From positions 21,299,796-21,363,795 of the forward strand of contig NC_079907.1 of NCBI RefSeq assembly GCF_024868665.1: a DNA stretch of 64,000 nucleotides. The letters run 5' to 3'. A model generated the notes under the pieces. It did no database searches and was not told the DNA's origin. It was given only the letters and a program-made list of their open reading frames with translations. The position numbers were made by a program, and so were the translations under genes. This stretch comes from Triplophysa rosa. Its lineage: Eukaryota > Chordata > Actinopteri > Cypriniformes > Nemacheilidae. Every line of letters starts with the position of its first letter. The stretch's first letter is position 1. Below are positions 11,390 through 23,476 of the stretch, one piece after another.

Positions 11390-11660
11390 GAATGCAGGCT
11401 GAGGCAGAAGATCCAAATGCAGTAAAACTTCAATATAATCCACAAAGGAATCACAACGGGCAGAAACACAGTGCAAATGGCAAACATAACCTATAATAAT
11501 GACTGACAAAAGACAACTGAAACACAAAAGGCTTAAATACATTGAGACTAACAAGGTAACAAGACACCTGGGGGAGACTATTTAACACAAAAAACTACAC
11601 GACTACAAAACACATGACACAAACAGGAAGTAACTAAAAAGTCCAAACTGACAAGGGATA
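11390..11660 (-). mobile_element. LTR-like fragment
   Basis: Minus-strand text mirrors the LTR at 9387-9734: a GCATTTGGATC start-like segment, TATTTAAG box, and CACCTGG...TGTTACCTTG. No partner found nearby. Confidence 0.45.
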
Positions 11661-11667
11661 CATACGG

Positions 11668-12006
11668 TGTGTTCCAAATAAGGGCTCTTCGGAGTGAAAA
11701 CAATCATGGCTGCCTTATTGAAGGGTTGTTCCAAACCGAAGTGCTCATAACTGGCCACTTCAAAGGGCCCTTCGGAATGAAGGATTTCGAAGGATACAAC
11801 TGATGAACACTTCGCGCCCCCGTGATACTTTGCGCAGATTCTTTGTGTGGCAATGGGACCTCATTATGGCCACGGAATGATGACGCATAAGGGCACTTCA
11901 AGAAACAGTTGTTTGGCCCCCTACACCCTTCAACCCTTTGAAGCTATCATTCTGGAGAATAATCCCTTTGAAGGGCTTAGGGATGAGCACTTCAAAATGG
12001 AACGCA
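11668..12006. repeat. MITE with imperfect terminal inverted repeats
   Basis: Left end GTGTTCCAAATAAGGGCTC and right end GAGCACTTCAAAATGGAACG are imperfect inverted repeats about 340 bp apart. Internal text is rich in CCTTCGAAGTG-like blocks, also partly self-complementary. No coding. Confidence 0.5.
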
Positions 12007-12650
12007 GGGATAGACTGGGCTCGTGACAGCTCCGGTCTTGACCGCAAACTTTAGCAACGCAACCAATTAAAAGCGGGATAACAGATTTCCGAATTACGCT
12101 TTAGACAACTGAGTCGGGCCGAGTACCAAAACAAACTTGTAGCCAATCAGCAGTAAGATGCACAGTGCACAGGACGGACATTAGCAGAGCGCTGACGAAA
12201 GCGACAGATGGGGGTAGGGGTGTGTTTGTTTTGGTGATATGAACATCAACAAAGGCTAAGAGAATTCGGTCACCCTGCCTTTAAATCTCAGGGTACCACC
12301 TGAAATTCCAGCATAACCAATCAGAAAGTAAGAAAATAATTTGATTAAAGATTTATTTTTAAACCCAAATGATCATAGTTTTCATGATTGGTCATTGCTG
12401 TCATGTCCGAGTACTCGGGTACTCGTGCCCATCCCTAACAGTCACATGATCATTCTTTTAAGGTAGTGTAGTCCAACACAGCTTTATGGTTAGGGTTATA
12501 TCGCCCCCTGTTGGTTTGGCATGCTTTTGACAGCGCTTTATATCGTATTTTTGCGTTTTCGTGTGGACACCATTTTTTTTAAACAAAGAAGGAAAAACTA
12601 TAAAAATACCCATGTATGTGTGGACTAGGTGTCAAGAGCCAATCTATATC
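12007..12650. other. Gene-free stretch
   Basis: Mixed-composition intron sequence. No supported gene or clear element boundary. Confidence 0.3.
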
Positions 12651-12701
12651 TCGGGTCTCCGGTTTAGTAGTTAGGAGATCTACCACTAAGCCACAGGGGC
12701 A
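12651..12701 (-). repeat. tRNA-derived fragment (SINE or tRNA relic)
   Basis: Minus strand reads CTGTGGCTTAGTGGTAGATC, an A-box-like pol III sequence, followed by GGAGACCCGAGA in B-box position. It lacks a clean acceptor stem and the GGTTCRANNCC box, so it is not a working tRNA gene. Confidence 0.4.
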
Positions 12702-12879
12702 GTTTAGTTGGACTGAAACGAAACACTCTAGACAGTTCACCAGGCAAAGTAGATTTATTTAAAAAAAAGGAAAGGAAGGAAAATAATCCAACATTATTCT
12801 CGGAGAGAGGCATTAATAACAGCTGTGCTGTGTATAGCCAATTCTATAGTACATTACAGTATTTTTTGTCTGAATGTTC

Positions 12880-13351
12880 AATTTTAAAGGACTTTTATTT
12901 TGACGGGTCTCCGGGAAGACGCTTGAGTTTTTGTGTGTTTGTCGATAGGCAGCTTCACTCAAACAGTAAAACACTCGTAAAATAAACTCTCAGAGCAACT
13001 CTGGAGATGAATTATGTGCACAGTTTGAATGTTAAACTGTGCACATAATTAATCAGACACGCAGAACAGCCAGATGACACATTTAAATAACAGGATTCCG
13101 CATCCGCATCTATGGACTCAGTGCGGCGCACCATTTATTATTGTCACACACAAACAAGCACAACCACGACAAACGCACTTCACACAAACACGCAGCTCTG
13201 TCTAATGCACATGTTCTTATTATTCTACATACAGTATATGTCGCACTGTTGTTGTTTTTTTCAAGTTACTTGTCCGGTCGGGCAAGTAAAATTCTCTCTC
13301 ACTTGCCCATACAAAACATTCACTTGTTCCGGACAAGCGTCGAGCCCTGCT
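12880..13351. mobile_element. hAT-type element remnant
   Basis: Right end GTCGAGCCCTG is a common fish hAT-type end. The left half shares blocks with 541-800 (inverted) and with 56990-57060 (GGACTTTTATTTTGACGGG). Contains the perfect hairpin at 13010-13050. No transposase. Confidence 0.45.
13010..13050. repeat. Perfect 17-bp hairpin
   Basis: AATTATGTGCACAGTTT (13010-13026) and its exact reverse complement (13034-13050) around a 7-base loop GAATGTT. Confidence 0.95.
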
Positions 13352-13589
13352 AACCCAAATTAACCTGACTTATTTCATTTGCATGAAAATGTTCAATTGG
13401 CATTTTATCAAGCCGCTTTTTGGGCTTTCACCATGAGATTCTTCTTATGCAATATTTATAATCAGGAGTTCCTATTAATTCTGTGCCCAACATTATTAAG
13501 CGTGTATAACCATTCTTATCCTCAACTCCAAAACGTATAAAATTGTATTTGTTTTGGAAATAAATCAAGCAGTTTAACAATTTTGCGTG

Positions 13590-14070
13590 TGGACAGAAAA
13601 GACGGCATATCCACTGTGACAGTCACCCATTGCGCAATCAGCATCACCATTGGAGTCGGAGGAAATCAGAGCGGCGCACCTGCTGGTCGTTAACACCTGC
13701 ACCTCATCCCGACCTGTATAAAAGCTGCAGCCACAGAGATGAGGGTGAGCTATGTCTCCTAGACATGACCTAACTCATTTATTTCTCTTGGCTCAATAGG
13801 CTCGGACGTCTAACGACCGGCAGGTCCACTCAAGCCGCCACCACGACCGGCAGGTCCACTCAAGCAGCCACCACGACAAGCAAGCCTGAACAGCCAGCGC
13901 AACGAACACTCAAACCCAGAGCTTTGGGAACCCAGGACCTTCCCCGTGGCTAGACGAGGCTATTTCCCCTGTCTTTCTACCCTCCGGGGATTGTGTAACT
14001 TGTAACTCTTGTGTACGTGTAGTTACTCTGCCTGCCACGCCACTCACTCATTGTGGCAGCAGCAAAGTGA
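13590..14070 (+). mobile_element. LTR-like promoter fragment with TATA box
   Basis: TATAAAAG at 13717-13724 is followed by a GC-richer leader. ACGACCGGCAGGTCCACTC occurs twice in tandem (about 13814 and 13844). The composition and TATA-plus-leader layout suggest the 5' end of an LTR retroelement. No coding region follows. Confidence 0.4.
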
Positions 14071-14720
14071 AAGAACATTGTTTTTAGTCTTTAAAACAGA
14101 AGCTTGCGCCTGAAATAGTGAACTCACTGCCACCTTTCAATAACACAGGTTATCCACAATTTTCCAACCTGACACATTATAATATGGAATTTATGTACAT
14201 TTCACTGTACATGTGGTTTAAATGTGCACCACCTTTCAGTATTTTTTGAAAACTAGTTTTACATGTATATGTTTTTATCTGCTACCTTTGCATTTCTGCA
14301 TGTACTTAATGCTGTGTTAATAGGCATTCTGTTTGACTATACCTACTGTAATACTATAATAGAAACAATGCTGTGATGCAGTATGGTAAAATTAGAGTGC
14401 TGCACCTCGGGAGGAGGGTCACAACCACGAGCGGAGAGAAATACAATCTACTCCGGCAAACAAGCAGTATTATGTGGTTACATACTGATCATATTACTGT
14501 AGTGTAGTTATATTATATTATTTTTATTTCTGTGTGAATTATACCTTTTATTTATACTCATTCTATACGAAAAATTCCTCTGTTTCACAAACAGAATACT
14601 GCCTCCAAATATATTGTTATACATAAGATGAAAACAAAGTGAACCCAGAACACTTAGCATTCGCAATGTTATAAGTGAACTGCGCTGCATTATTGATGAA
14701 GATAAAAAGTCATTGCTCAC

Positions 14721-14803
14721 TCTAGGCCATAGCAGGTGGAAAGAGCTGCCCATGATCTCAGAATTCCTCTTACACAGCCATGATAGTAACAGTGCTCTCC
14801 TCC
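14721..14803 (-). CDS. adam11: adam11-like exon 5 (prodomain)
   Basis: ATTCAG acceptor; [13 protein letters not shown], then ALSTCYGLE across the donor GA|GTGAGC, phase 2. The HCYYxG and ALSTCxGL motifs are the most conserved part of ADAM prodomains. This exon is isolated 13.5 kb from exon 4 by an intron containing three LINE copies. Confidence 0.88.
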
Positions 14804-14920
14804 CTGAATACAAAACATTATTAGTATTAAAAAACACATCATACACAACAAAGTACAATAATTATGCAATTGACATTTAATATAATAATGAGCTGCATAT
14901 CATATTTATACAATCCTCTG

Positions 14921-15063
14921 TAACACTTTATTTTACTGTGCCATTGCTACAAGTTACGTGTACTTACTAAAGTAATAACATAATTATGCATAATTACATG
15001 CTACTAAACGTTAACCAAGTCATAATTGTAAATCTAACCTTACACCTTAAAATGAAGTGTAAC
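14921..15063. repeat. Short MITE
   Basis: TGTAACACTTTATTTTA at the left end and TTAAAATGAAGTGTAAC at the right are inverted repeats about 140 bp apart. Confidence 0.65.
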
Positions 15064-15199
15064 CCAATCCTCAGATATGACAGTAACCATGTCAAAAGTC
15101 CCTCATCAAAATAGATCAGATCACTTTTCCAATTATATTCTGGTCTTTGGCTTTGGTTTGTATCCCTCTTCCTCTTTCAATTACATTGATTTATATTAG

Positions 15200-16375
15200 C
15201 AGGCGCCGTTCATTCAATGAGAGCAAGGTTCTGGATGGGGTGTAAGAGAGTAGGAGGGTGTGACAGTATGAAGGTGCAGAGACAGTGATGGTTCTGTAGG
15301 CAAGAGTCAGTGACTTAAACCTATGCCGGGCCTCAATCGGTAGCCAGTGGAGAGAGATAATGAAGGGCATCACGTGAGCTTTTTAGGCTCCTGGAAGATA
15401 AGCCGTGGTTCTGCGTTTTGGAGTGGTTTGATTGGAGAAGACCAGCAAGGAAAGCGTTGCAGTAGTCCAGCCTAGAGATTACACGGGTCTAGACAAGTAG
15501 TTGCGCTGCATGCTCAGTGATCTCCTGATCTTCCTGATGTTGTACAATGCAAATCGGCATGACCATGTTGTTTTTGCAATGTGATCACAGAAGGACAGCT
15601 GGTCATCGAAGATGACTCTGAGGTTCCTGGCTGTTTTGTAAGAAGTGATGTTTGTATGGCTCAGTTAGATGGTGAGAGCATGCCGTATCATGGGGCGGGT
15701 CGAGAATACAAGCAGCTCTGTTTTGACAAGGTTCAGCTGGAGATGGTGATTGTTCACCCAAGCTGAGATATCTTCCAGACAGGCTGCAATGCGTGCTATG
15801 GTGGGATCATCTGGGTAAAAAGAAAAGTAGATATGGGTGTCATCAGCATAGCAGTGGTAGGAAAACCGGTGTGCCTGTATGATAGGTCATAAGGATGTTG
15901 TGTAGATGGAGAAAAGAAATGGTCCAAGCACTGATCCCTGAGGGACCCCTGTGACCACGTAGTGAGCTGTGGACAATGCGCCTTTCCATGACACCCTGAA
16001 AGATCTATCGGAGAGGTAGCATTTAAACCAGAGAAGAGGGTTACCAGTGATCGATGATAGGGTAGCTAGCAGGATCTGATGATTGACAGTATCGAATGCT
16101 GCAGATAAGTCTAGCAGAAATAGGATGGAGGATTTTCATTCTGCCTTACCCAGCCACAGTCCTTCTGTGACCGACAGCATTGCAGTCTTGGTGGAATGCT
16201 TGCATTTGAAGCCTGACTGGTTGGCGTCCAGTAGTTTGTGCTGAGTTAGGAAGGTAGACAGCTGGTTGAAAACAACCCTTTCAAGTGTTTTTGCAATGAA
16301 CGGGAGAAGAGACACTGGTCTAACTTTATTCCACAGAAGGTGGGACAGGTAAAATGACTTTCTAGAGATAAGCAC
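15200..16375 (-). mobile_element. LINE (L2/CR1 type), 5'-truncated, copy A
   Basis: Minus-strand pieces include the reverse transcriptase-like peptides FIAKTLERVVFNQLS and HSTKTAMLSVTEG and the C-terminal SLHWLPIEARHRFKSLTLA. The nucleotide sequence parallels 25199-26280 (copy C) almost throughout, with different stops and indels, so both derive from one family. Endonuclease absent. Dead. Confidence 0.75.
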
Positions 16376-17879
16376 GACTGAAATAACATAATAATGTTAA
16401 TTGTTGTAATCAAGACTGTTGACAAGGTTGACTATTTGACCTTTATGGCTTAATAGTGTACAATTGAATATATTAATTGCATTTTGAGAGTATATGTAAA
16501 CACAGGAATTGTTTACTAGTGTTGTGTCTATAAATATAAACTCCTGAACAAAATCTAAAACAAAACAAAAAATACGGTAGTTTGAGCTGCTCTCCTTGAC
16601 AAGAGTATCAATTAAACAGTCAACCTTAAGGTTTACTTTAAACATTGTTTTCCATTGCACTGTTTCCTCATTATTTCTGACTGTCACCGAGGAGCCCATT
16701 GATCCATATTGGTCCTCTTGTGTGCATTCAAAGTGCTGATTGGCTCGCAGATAGAACCTTATAGAACCAAATAATAATTCGATTTTGTAGATATAGCCTT
16801 TTGTTTTCCTTAAAAAGTCCCAAAATGTACACATAAAAAAGCATGGCATAATGTAAATAAGTTGTCACAGAATAAGAATATGTGATTAACTAAATTTTTA
16901 CAAAATGTCAAACAGAACCTTATAATTCTAAGGCCACAATATATCATTTAAACTGCACATGGCAGATAACATGAGAAAGTTTAATCAAATCTACTGTATA
17001 AGCAGTGATGCTGACACACACATTTCAACATAAACATTACATCCAACACAGAGATGTGGTTTCCCAAAGTGTTCATGAACACATAATAAATGTTTATGTA
17101 GTGGTGATTGTGTATCAGATGCGTATTGATAGGAATTTGTGTTTGTTTACTGATCTTTAACTATTACAGTAGGTAGTCAACACGTTGAGTGCCGCCGACG
17201 GGGAAGGGCAGCAGTTAAAAAACATTTACATGTGGAACTAGTTTGTGAAATTTACGCCAGGAGGCGCAAAGCGCGAGTTTGCCATTTCAGTACTTAACCA
17301 CATGTACTGTGAAACAGGGAAACTGAATGTGATCAATTCAGGAGGCAACACATTGAAACAACACATCAAACAAGAGTTTTCTGACGTCCCACGTTACCAG
17401 GTGCAAAAATCTATTATTCACTCTACAGTGACTGCTTCACTGCGTTATGTGAGGTAGCGGCGTTCTTGATAAAATAAGCACTTCAGAAATAGTTAAAGTT
17501 GCATCAATTAGGACTCATAGGATAAAAATAAACCAAATGGCAAACTACAGTAAATCCAACCATGGATATTATTTAATTGTGAAATGAGTGTGGGAACCCC
17601 TAAAGTCACATCTATTTCGTGAGGGTGCCCATGTTTCCTGAAGGTTTTTTTGCTTGTATTTTGCCGTTTTGTGTCTGCGTGCACGGTGGGTGTCGCGGAA
17701 GAACAGGACACCGCGTCTGCTTTTCTAATGGCGAATGAGCTTTTCCCGTTCACAAAATGCAGGGGACAACAAAGCCCCAGCATGATATTTTTGTTTTTCC
17801 CAAGTCTAGTCAGGTAATTTTTGCCTCTTGTGAGCTCTGATATATCTCTCCCACCATTTCTGATCCCAGTCACGAAACA
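16376..17879. other. Gene-free intron stretch
   Basis: Within adam11-like intron 4. AT-rich to about 17160, then a moderately GC-rich 280 bp (17180-17460) with a 70-aa open frame, MKFTPGGAKREFAIS..., that I do not recognise; it could be a transposon remnant. Confidence 0.3.
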
Positions 17880-18890
17880 AAAACTAAGCACTAGCGCCGC
17901 CGTAAGCATAGTGAAACCCGTGTGCTCATTTCTGAGTCTGGTTCTGAGCCTTGTAATATTACAAGTTTCATTTCTGAGCTCAGTCATGTAATAAAGGTTA
18001 ATTGTAAGCCCCGTGATATCCCTGTTGTCATTTTTGAGTCGTGTAATGTCACTAGTGTTACTGTATCTCTGAGTGCAGTGATGTGACAAAAGTTAAACAT
18101 AAGCCCGTAGTGTCTCTGCTGTCAGTTCTGAGTCCCGTAATGTCACTAATGTAATCCCTGAGTGATGTGACAAAAGCTAATTAAAAGCACTGTAGGATCT
18201 CTGCGGCGATTTCTGAGTCCCGTCCGAAGGTCTGTATTGTCACTAGTATCATCTCTGAGCTCAGTCAGGTTACAGCTGCTTATAATAAGCCCTGTAAGGT
18301 CACCGCTATTGTTTCTGAGCCTCATTGTGCCACAAATGTTAGTAGTAAGCCCAACATGTTTATGCCAGCATTCCTGAGCCTAGGCAAGCCAGAGCACCCA
18401 GTAATGAACCCCTTCATATTACCACCGTTGTCCCAGAGCCACGCCATGTCCCTTCTGATCCTCCAATGTCACACCAAGTCTCATCACATCTGTTAGACCC
18501 TCATCATGTTTCACCTGGTTTGCGAGAGAATCAGCAAGTCTTTGTTGATCTTCCAGAGCAACACCCAGTCTTCGTTGATCTTCCAGAGCATCACCCAATC
18601 TTCGTTGGTCTTCCAGAGCATCACCCGGTCTTCGTTGTTCTTCCAGAACATCACCCAGTCTTCATTGATCTTCCAGAGAATCATAATTTCTCCAGAGCCA
18701 GAGCCAGTACTCTACTCTCAGCTGTCTTTTCTCATTGTTTCGAGGCTACCACAGAGAGTAGGATGCAGTCCATGCCCAGACTTTGTGGTAGAGCTGAGAG
18801 AGGGAAGCGGAGACCTGACAAGAGCTGAGATGGTTGAGCTGAAAGAGGGAAGCGGCGAACCGACAAGTCCTCACTACAAAAATTTAAACT
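17880..18890 (+). pseudogene. Repetitive-peptide ORF relic (HHVxxDLPEP-like repeats)
   Basis: From 18466 an open frame reads SHQVSSHLLDPHHVSPGL and then five 30-bp units (18541-18690) encoding VFVDLPEHHP-type decapeptides. Upstream, 17880-18460 contains decayed versions of a similar repeat (recurring CTGAGTCCCGTAATGTCAC, GTGATGTGACAAAAG). The 3' part (18700-18880) recurs inverted at 35330-35530. This looks like a degraded repetitive-protein gene of transposon origin. Function unknown. Confidence 0.45.
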
Positions 18891-18981
18891 GCTATTAGAT
18901 AACTAATGATAATTTTAAACCTATTATCTACCTTTTCTATGTTTATTTTCTTTTTATTTAGCCTAGTTGTGCAAGCACTGT

Positions 18982-20640
18982 CTAGTTTGTAGAGATGCTG
19001 CATGTTTTTAGACACATTTTAAAACTATCAGTCATTTGTGGAACCCTCAGATGTTCAGGGAGGGCATTCCACAGGCGAGGGGCAGTGGCGCAGAAGATTT
19101 GTGGAGCAGAGAGAACATACTGGGATCTGTGGAGTAAGGAGTTCTTTAAGGTAAGTGGGAGCCTTGCCATGGATGTACTGGTGTGTGAGGAGGGAGACGT
19201 TGTACTCGATCCGGGCAGAAATAGGAAGCCAATGTAGATTGAAGAATTGATGTGATGTGTTCATATTTACACGCTCTCATCAGGATCCTAGCAGCACTGT
19301 TCTGTATGTGCTGGAGTTTCTGGATGCTCTTGCTGGGGATCCTGACGAGCATTGCAGTAGTCCAGTCTGGAGGAGACGAAGGCATGGACGAGTTTCTCAG
19401 CATCATGCAGGGTGAGTGTGGGATGGAGTCTGGCAATATTCCTGAGGTGGTGAAATGGTGTTTTGCAGAGATGTTTGATTTGAGCCTCAAAGGGTCTAAC
19501 CTTACGCCGAGATTGGTGACTAATGGTGATAGCGGAATGTAATGGCCAGAAAATGTAATACAGGTTATGGTGGAAGTTCTGGTCTGATGAGGGGAACCAA
19601 TGAGGATAGCTTCTGTTTTTGAGCTGTTCAGCTGGAGAAAGTTATGATTCATCCACACCCTTATCTCTTTCAGACAGGCAGTGAATGTGGGTAGAGTTGT
19701 TGATAGTGATGATAACAATGATGATGAGTGAGTATCAGTTTTCATGTATGATTGTGTATCTTCAGCATAACAGAAAGAAATTCCCAAGCGACTGATGACT
19801 TTACCAAGGAGGAGCATGTAAAGAATGAATAAGATAGGTCAAAGAGTTGATCCTTGTGGAACCCCATAACCAACAGCATGTGAACGGGATATTGAGCTTG
19901 TTATGGCCACAAATTCAGATCTGTCTGTGAGGTATGACTCAAAACAGCACAAGATGGTGTTATTAAATCCAATGGAGTGGTGTTGAGAAAAATACTCTGG
20001 TCAATGGTGTCGAACGCTACAGAAAGGTCAAGGAGAACAAGGAATGATGGTGAACCAGCATCAGCTGTCATCAGCAGGTCATTTGTAACTCTCACTAAGA
20101 GTTTCCGTGCTGTGGGCAGAGCGGAAGCCAGACTGGAACTTTTCAAAAATGTTGTGTTTGAGGTGGTCCTGAAGGTAGCTGGCAACTACATTCCCCATAA
20201 CCTTAGAAAAAAATGGCAGGTTGGATATGGGCCTATAATTAGCAAGAGTTTGAGGATCAAGGGTTTTTTGAGTATAGTGGTCTGATTATAGCTGTTTTAA
20301 GGGCAGACGGTACGTGGCCAGACTTAAGGGATTGATTTATTGTCTTGGTGATAATGGTACTTACAGCCGAAATATTTGCTTTCACCAGAGCTGTAGGGAA
20401 GGGGCCGAGGGCACATAGGTGGAGGATCTCATCCCCTGATGGAGTCCTCAACCTCAAGTTGAGTGACTTCTGGGAAGCAGAAGAGCAGCCTCGAAATACC
20501 AGACTGCGGGTCGACAGTTGGGACAGACGATGAGGAAGGTACAGAAAGGGAGGAGCGAATTTTGGCAATTATGGTTCTAAAAAAGCTCGAAAAAAATTGT
20601 TGAATTGTTCTTCTGTACTTCCTGTGAGACGAGCAATTTT
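18982..20640 (-). mobile_element. LINE (L2/CR1 type), copy B, a second subfamily
   Basis: Minus-strand fragments in order: LVLLDLSVAFDTIDQSIF (reverse transcriptase), FCYAEDTQSYMKTDTH (degraded YADD catalytic box, YAED here), LQLNSSKTEAILIG, NLHWLPISARIEYNVSLLTH and the 3' tail TAPRLWNALPEHLR. Frames change several times. Text differs clearly from copies A and C, so it is another subfamily. No endonuclease. Confidence 0.75.
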
Positions 20641-21289
20641 ATGTTTATGGGGATGATTTATGTTGGAGAACAACTGTTTGGAATTGCCAGGGCTATTTTT
20701 AATAATATGTGAATAGTACTATTTACAACATAAACTTGTAAATAACACATCTGTACATTCATTTAAACATTATATATTTTTTGTCTAAATTTTTACTTAA
20801 GTATTTAGTGCATTATTATTATTATTTAATTATCTTAGTGTTATATTTCATCTTTACAATTTAATTCTATGTATGCCTGCACTATCATGTATGTTTGCAC
20901 TATGTGTGTGCTTTCTTCTGCACTGGAAGCTCCTGACAGTGGAAATGCTGGGTGGCTAGTCATTTTGGAAAACCACTAGCCACAGTATCAAGCTCTGTTT
21001 ATAATTATAAGTTTATAATTTGTTAACTTTATTATTCATTAGATTTATTGAATAATATAAGTTGAATGATTTATAGCATTTATAAGTAATATTTGGTATA
21101 AATACTGACACCCCACCCCGGACATCACTGATTTTCAAACCCTGGCTACGGCCATGAGCATCATTCTAAGCAATGTTAAAATATGATAGCACAAGGTACA
21201 AAGCATTGTGCTAAAACATACTAGTGTCATGCTAAATTTCAAAACATGTTAGCATTGTGATGATAAAGGTAACTGTCATGAAGCAGAAA
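20641..21289. other. Gene-free stretch
   Basis: AT-rich intron sequence; nothing supported. Confidence 0.3.
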
Positions 21290-22056
21290 CTTGGCAGAGA
21301 GCAGATCCACATGCAAACAATTGCATAAAGTAAACAAAACAAAGAACAAAACTCAGGTAATCCATAAAACAACGAGACAAACACAGGGAACTTGACAAAA
21401 CAATCACTAACAAAGGCACACTTGAAACACTGGGGTTTAAATACACAAGGGATGAACGAGAAAACAAGAAACACCTGGGGAGACAATCAACAAGGGCCAA
21501 TTAACAAAAAGACTTAATGAACAGGAAACAGGAAATAACAACTATCAACTAAAAGTCCACACAGTGCAGGGGAAACAGGGCTTGTGACAGAGCCCCCCTT
21601 AAGGAGCTGCTTCCAGACGCTCCTAACCAAATGTCCAGGAGGGAGGTGGAGCGGAGTCGGAACGGGGAAGGACGGAGGGCTAGGCCCATGGAGCAGGCAG
21701 GTCTGGACGGCAGGGGGGAGCAGGCAGGGATGGACACCATGTAGGAGCAGGCAGGGCTGGGCGGCCATCTTGGCAGCGGGCTCCGGCAATGTGTCTATCT
21801 TGGCTGGAGACACTGGATTGGCAGCCATCTTGGCTGGAGACTCTGGCGTGGCGGCAATTTTGGCTGGAGACTCTGGCGAGGCGGCCATCTTAGCAGTGGG
21901 CTCTGGGGAGGTGGTCGCCATGATGACCGGGCTGGCCACCATCAACGTGGGGCATGCAAGTTGCCGTGTTGGGCCTGGCTCCTTGGCCAATGGAGCCTGA
22001 GGCCTACTCACCCCCAAAAAATTTTTATAGGGAGCATCCTCCTCCATTTTGCCCAT
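21290..22056 (-). mobile_element. LTR element 3' end with repetitive-peptide ORF, second copy
   Basis: Minus strand: a 180-aa frame (22056-21514, opening MGKMEEDAPYKNFLGVSRPQ) with five to six 30-bp/10-aa repeats of the KMAASPESPA type at about 21760-21910, a purine tract TTAAGGGGGG (near 21602-21593), then an LTR starting TGTCACAAG at 21589 and continuing to about 21290 with a TATTTAAACCCC box. Same design as 9387-10913. The frame reads into the LTR. Confidence 0.55.
21514..22056 (-). CDS. Repetitive Ala/Pro/Ser-rich ORF of LTR element
   Basis: 180 aa, uninterrupted. Residues 1-45 are non-repetitive and share VSRPQAPL with the 10.1-kb copy. Residues about 45-100 are decapeptide repeats (PAKMAASPES type). 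The rest is Leu/Pro-rich and partly encoded by the LTR. No catalytic or RNA-binding motif visible. May be only a by-product of a noncoding minisatellite. Confidence 0.4.
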   Translation of the reverse strand: MGKMEEDAPYKNFLGVSRPQAPLAKEPGPTRQLACPTLMVASPVIMATTSPEPTAKMAASPESPAKIAATPESPAKMAANPVSPAKIDTLPEPAAKMAAQPCLLLHGVHPCLLPPAVQTCLLHGPSPPSFPVPTPLHLPPGHLVRSVWKQLLKGGSVTSPVSPALCGLLVDSCYFLFPVH

Positions 22057-22325
22057 GGTGATGGAGGACCCCTACAAAAGAAAAGGCATAGTCTAAGCAT
22101 TGTTTAAGGGACCCCCGAGGACCAAAAATCTGGAAGGTTGGTGTAGTCTCACGTAGCCAGACATTCATACTGAAGGTATGGAACTTATCGCCGCTTTCTT
22201 TGGCCAAGCCCACCCAAGAAGCTATATGACTGACAGGTAAAGCAACCAATGTTTTGTATTGTGCCGCGCCATGTTTAGAGGCGTGGAAATGTCCCCGCAG
22301 TAACAGACCGGAGTACATTCACAAA

Positions 22326-22625
22326 CGTGTGAAAAGTTAACAGCAACAAAATTATAAGTTTATGCCATGAACCTCGCATACTTTTGAGAATTTAAGCGTT
22401 TAGTCGATCTTGATGAATTCTTATAGCAACTGTTGTAAACACGGCAGCTTACTTCTTAGATCAGATGGCTTTGTGTTGTTTCCAGGCGGACCGTTAAAGA
22501 ATGCGACACGCACGTCTCCTGGAAATCATGTGAAATTCAATCAATCAGATGACCACTTCGAATGTGCTGAAGTGTTTCCAGAAAAGAGTGCCTTATGCAT
22601 CAGGGGCCAGTTGCACCATCTGTGC
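22326..22625 (+). repeat. Unclassified interspersed repeat, copy 1
   Basis: Begins GTGAAAAGTTAACAGCAACA and includes TGTAAACACGGCAGCTTAC and TCAATCAGATGACCACTTCG. Related copies lie at 32789-33090, 40470-40810 and 46682-47022, all in the same orientation. Confidence 0.75.
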
Positions 22626-23476
22626 GTAAGTTACAACTTAGCCTAGTTTTGACTTAAACGGGCACTAAGTTACAACTTACAACCTAGTTAAAGCGTAACG
22701 TTACGCATGAACTAAATACAGTATTTACGGAAGCCTACCGTCAGGAGTAACTGTAGGAATAAAATAGCAGACTCGCTTAACTAGCCCGCCTCCGTGTGTG
22801 CATCCATCTGACTGTGTTGTGCATGTCAAAATAAAATCATCTTTTTTTTCATTGGCGGTTGGCAGTAAACTGAAATCACGTATAACGTCATTTATTATGA
22901 TTTTATTATGCTAGCTGTGTTGTTTATAATTAGCATTTGTTTATTAATCTTGTTTAATTTTTCATATTTAATACCTATTATGTTATTCATAATTAGGTAG
23001 TATTCTATTTAATAAAAACTTATTTTTACCATTATTATGTTATGTAAAATAAGTTTAAATCAAAAACGTTTTGAAATTCACAACATTTCAACACAGCTTT
23101 TCCTCACGAATTTAAAGGCTGCTATTGGACTTGAAGGTAAACGTCATATGCGACTACACATTACTTTACGGAGAGCTTGCGAACTACTAGCTACGTTCTG
23201 CCTTAAGACCAAATGATGCAACCGAATAATGTAGCTAGTTACAAACTAGCTAGTAGTTACTAAGCCTCTAGTGTGGACTTTACGTTCACATTTAAGAAAT
23301 AACTTACGAATGGCTGGTGCATGTATGGGAGGTGGCGGCGGCCATTCACTCATCTTTTTGGGCTGAGGAACCTGAGAGACATCTCCCGGTAGCTGCAGCG
23401 GGTCGGCAAAGCGTTGTGGCATGAAGACACAACATCTCATTCCCTCCATCAGGAGGTTACAGTCGTAACCGAGATG
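22626..23476. other. Gene-free stretch, partly repeat
   Basis: The segment 23322-23450 (GGGAGGTGGCGGCGGCCATT...) is an inverted relative of 24660-24716 inside the neighbouring TIR element. The remainder is unremarkable. Confidence 0.35.

Noticed and set aside
12651..12701. tRNA gene
   Set aside because: A-box-like but no complete cloverleaf or proper B box.
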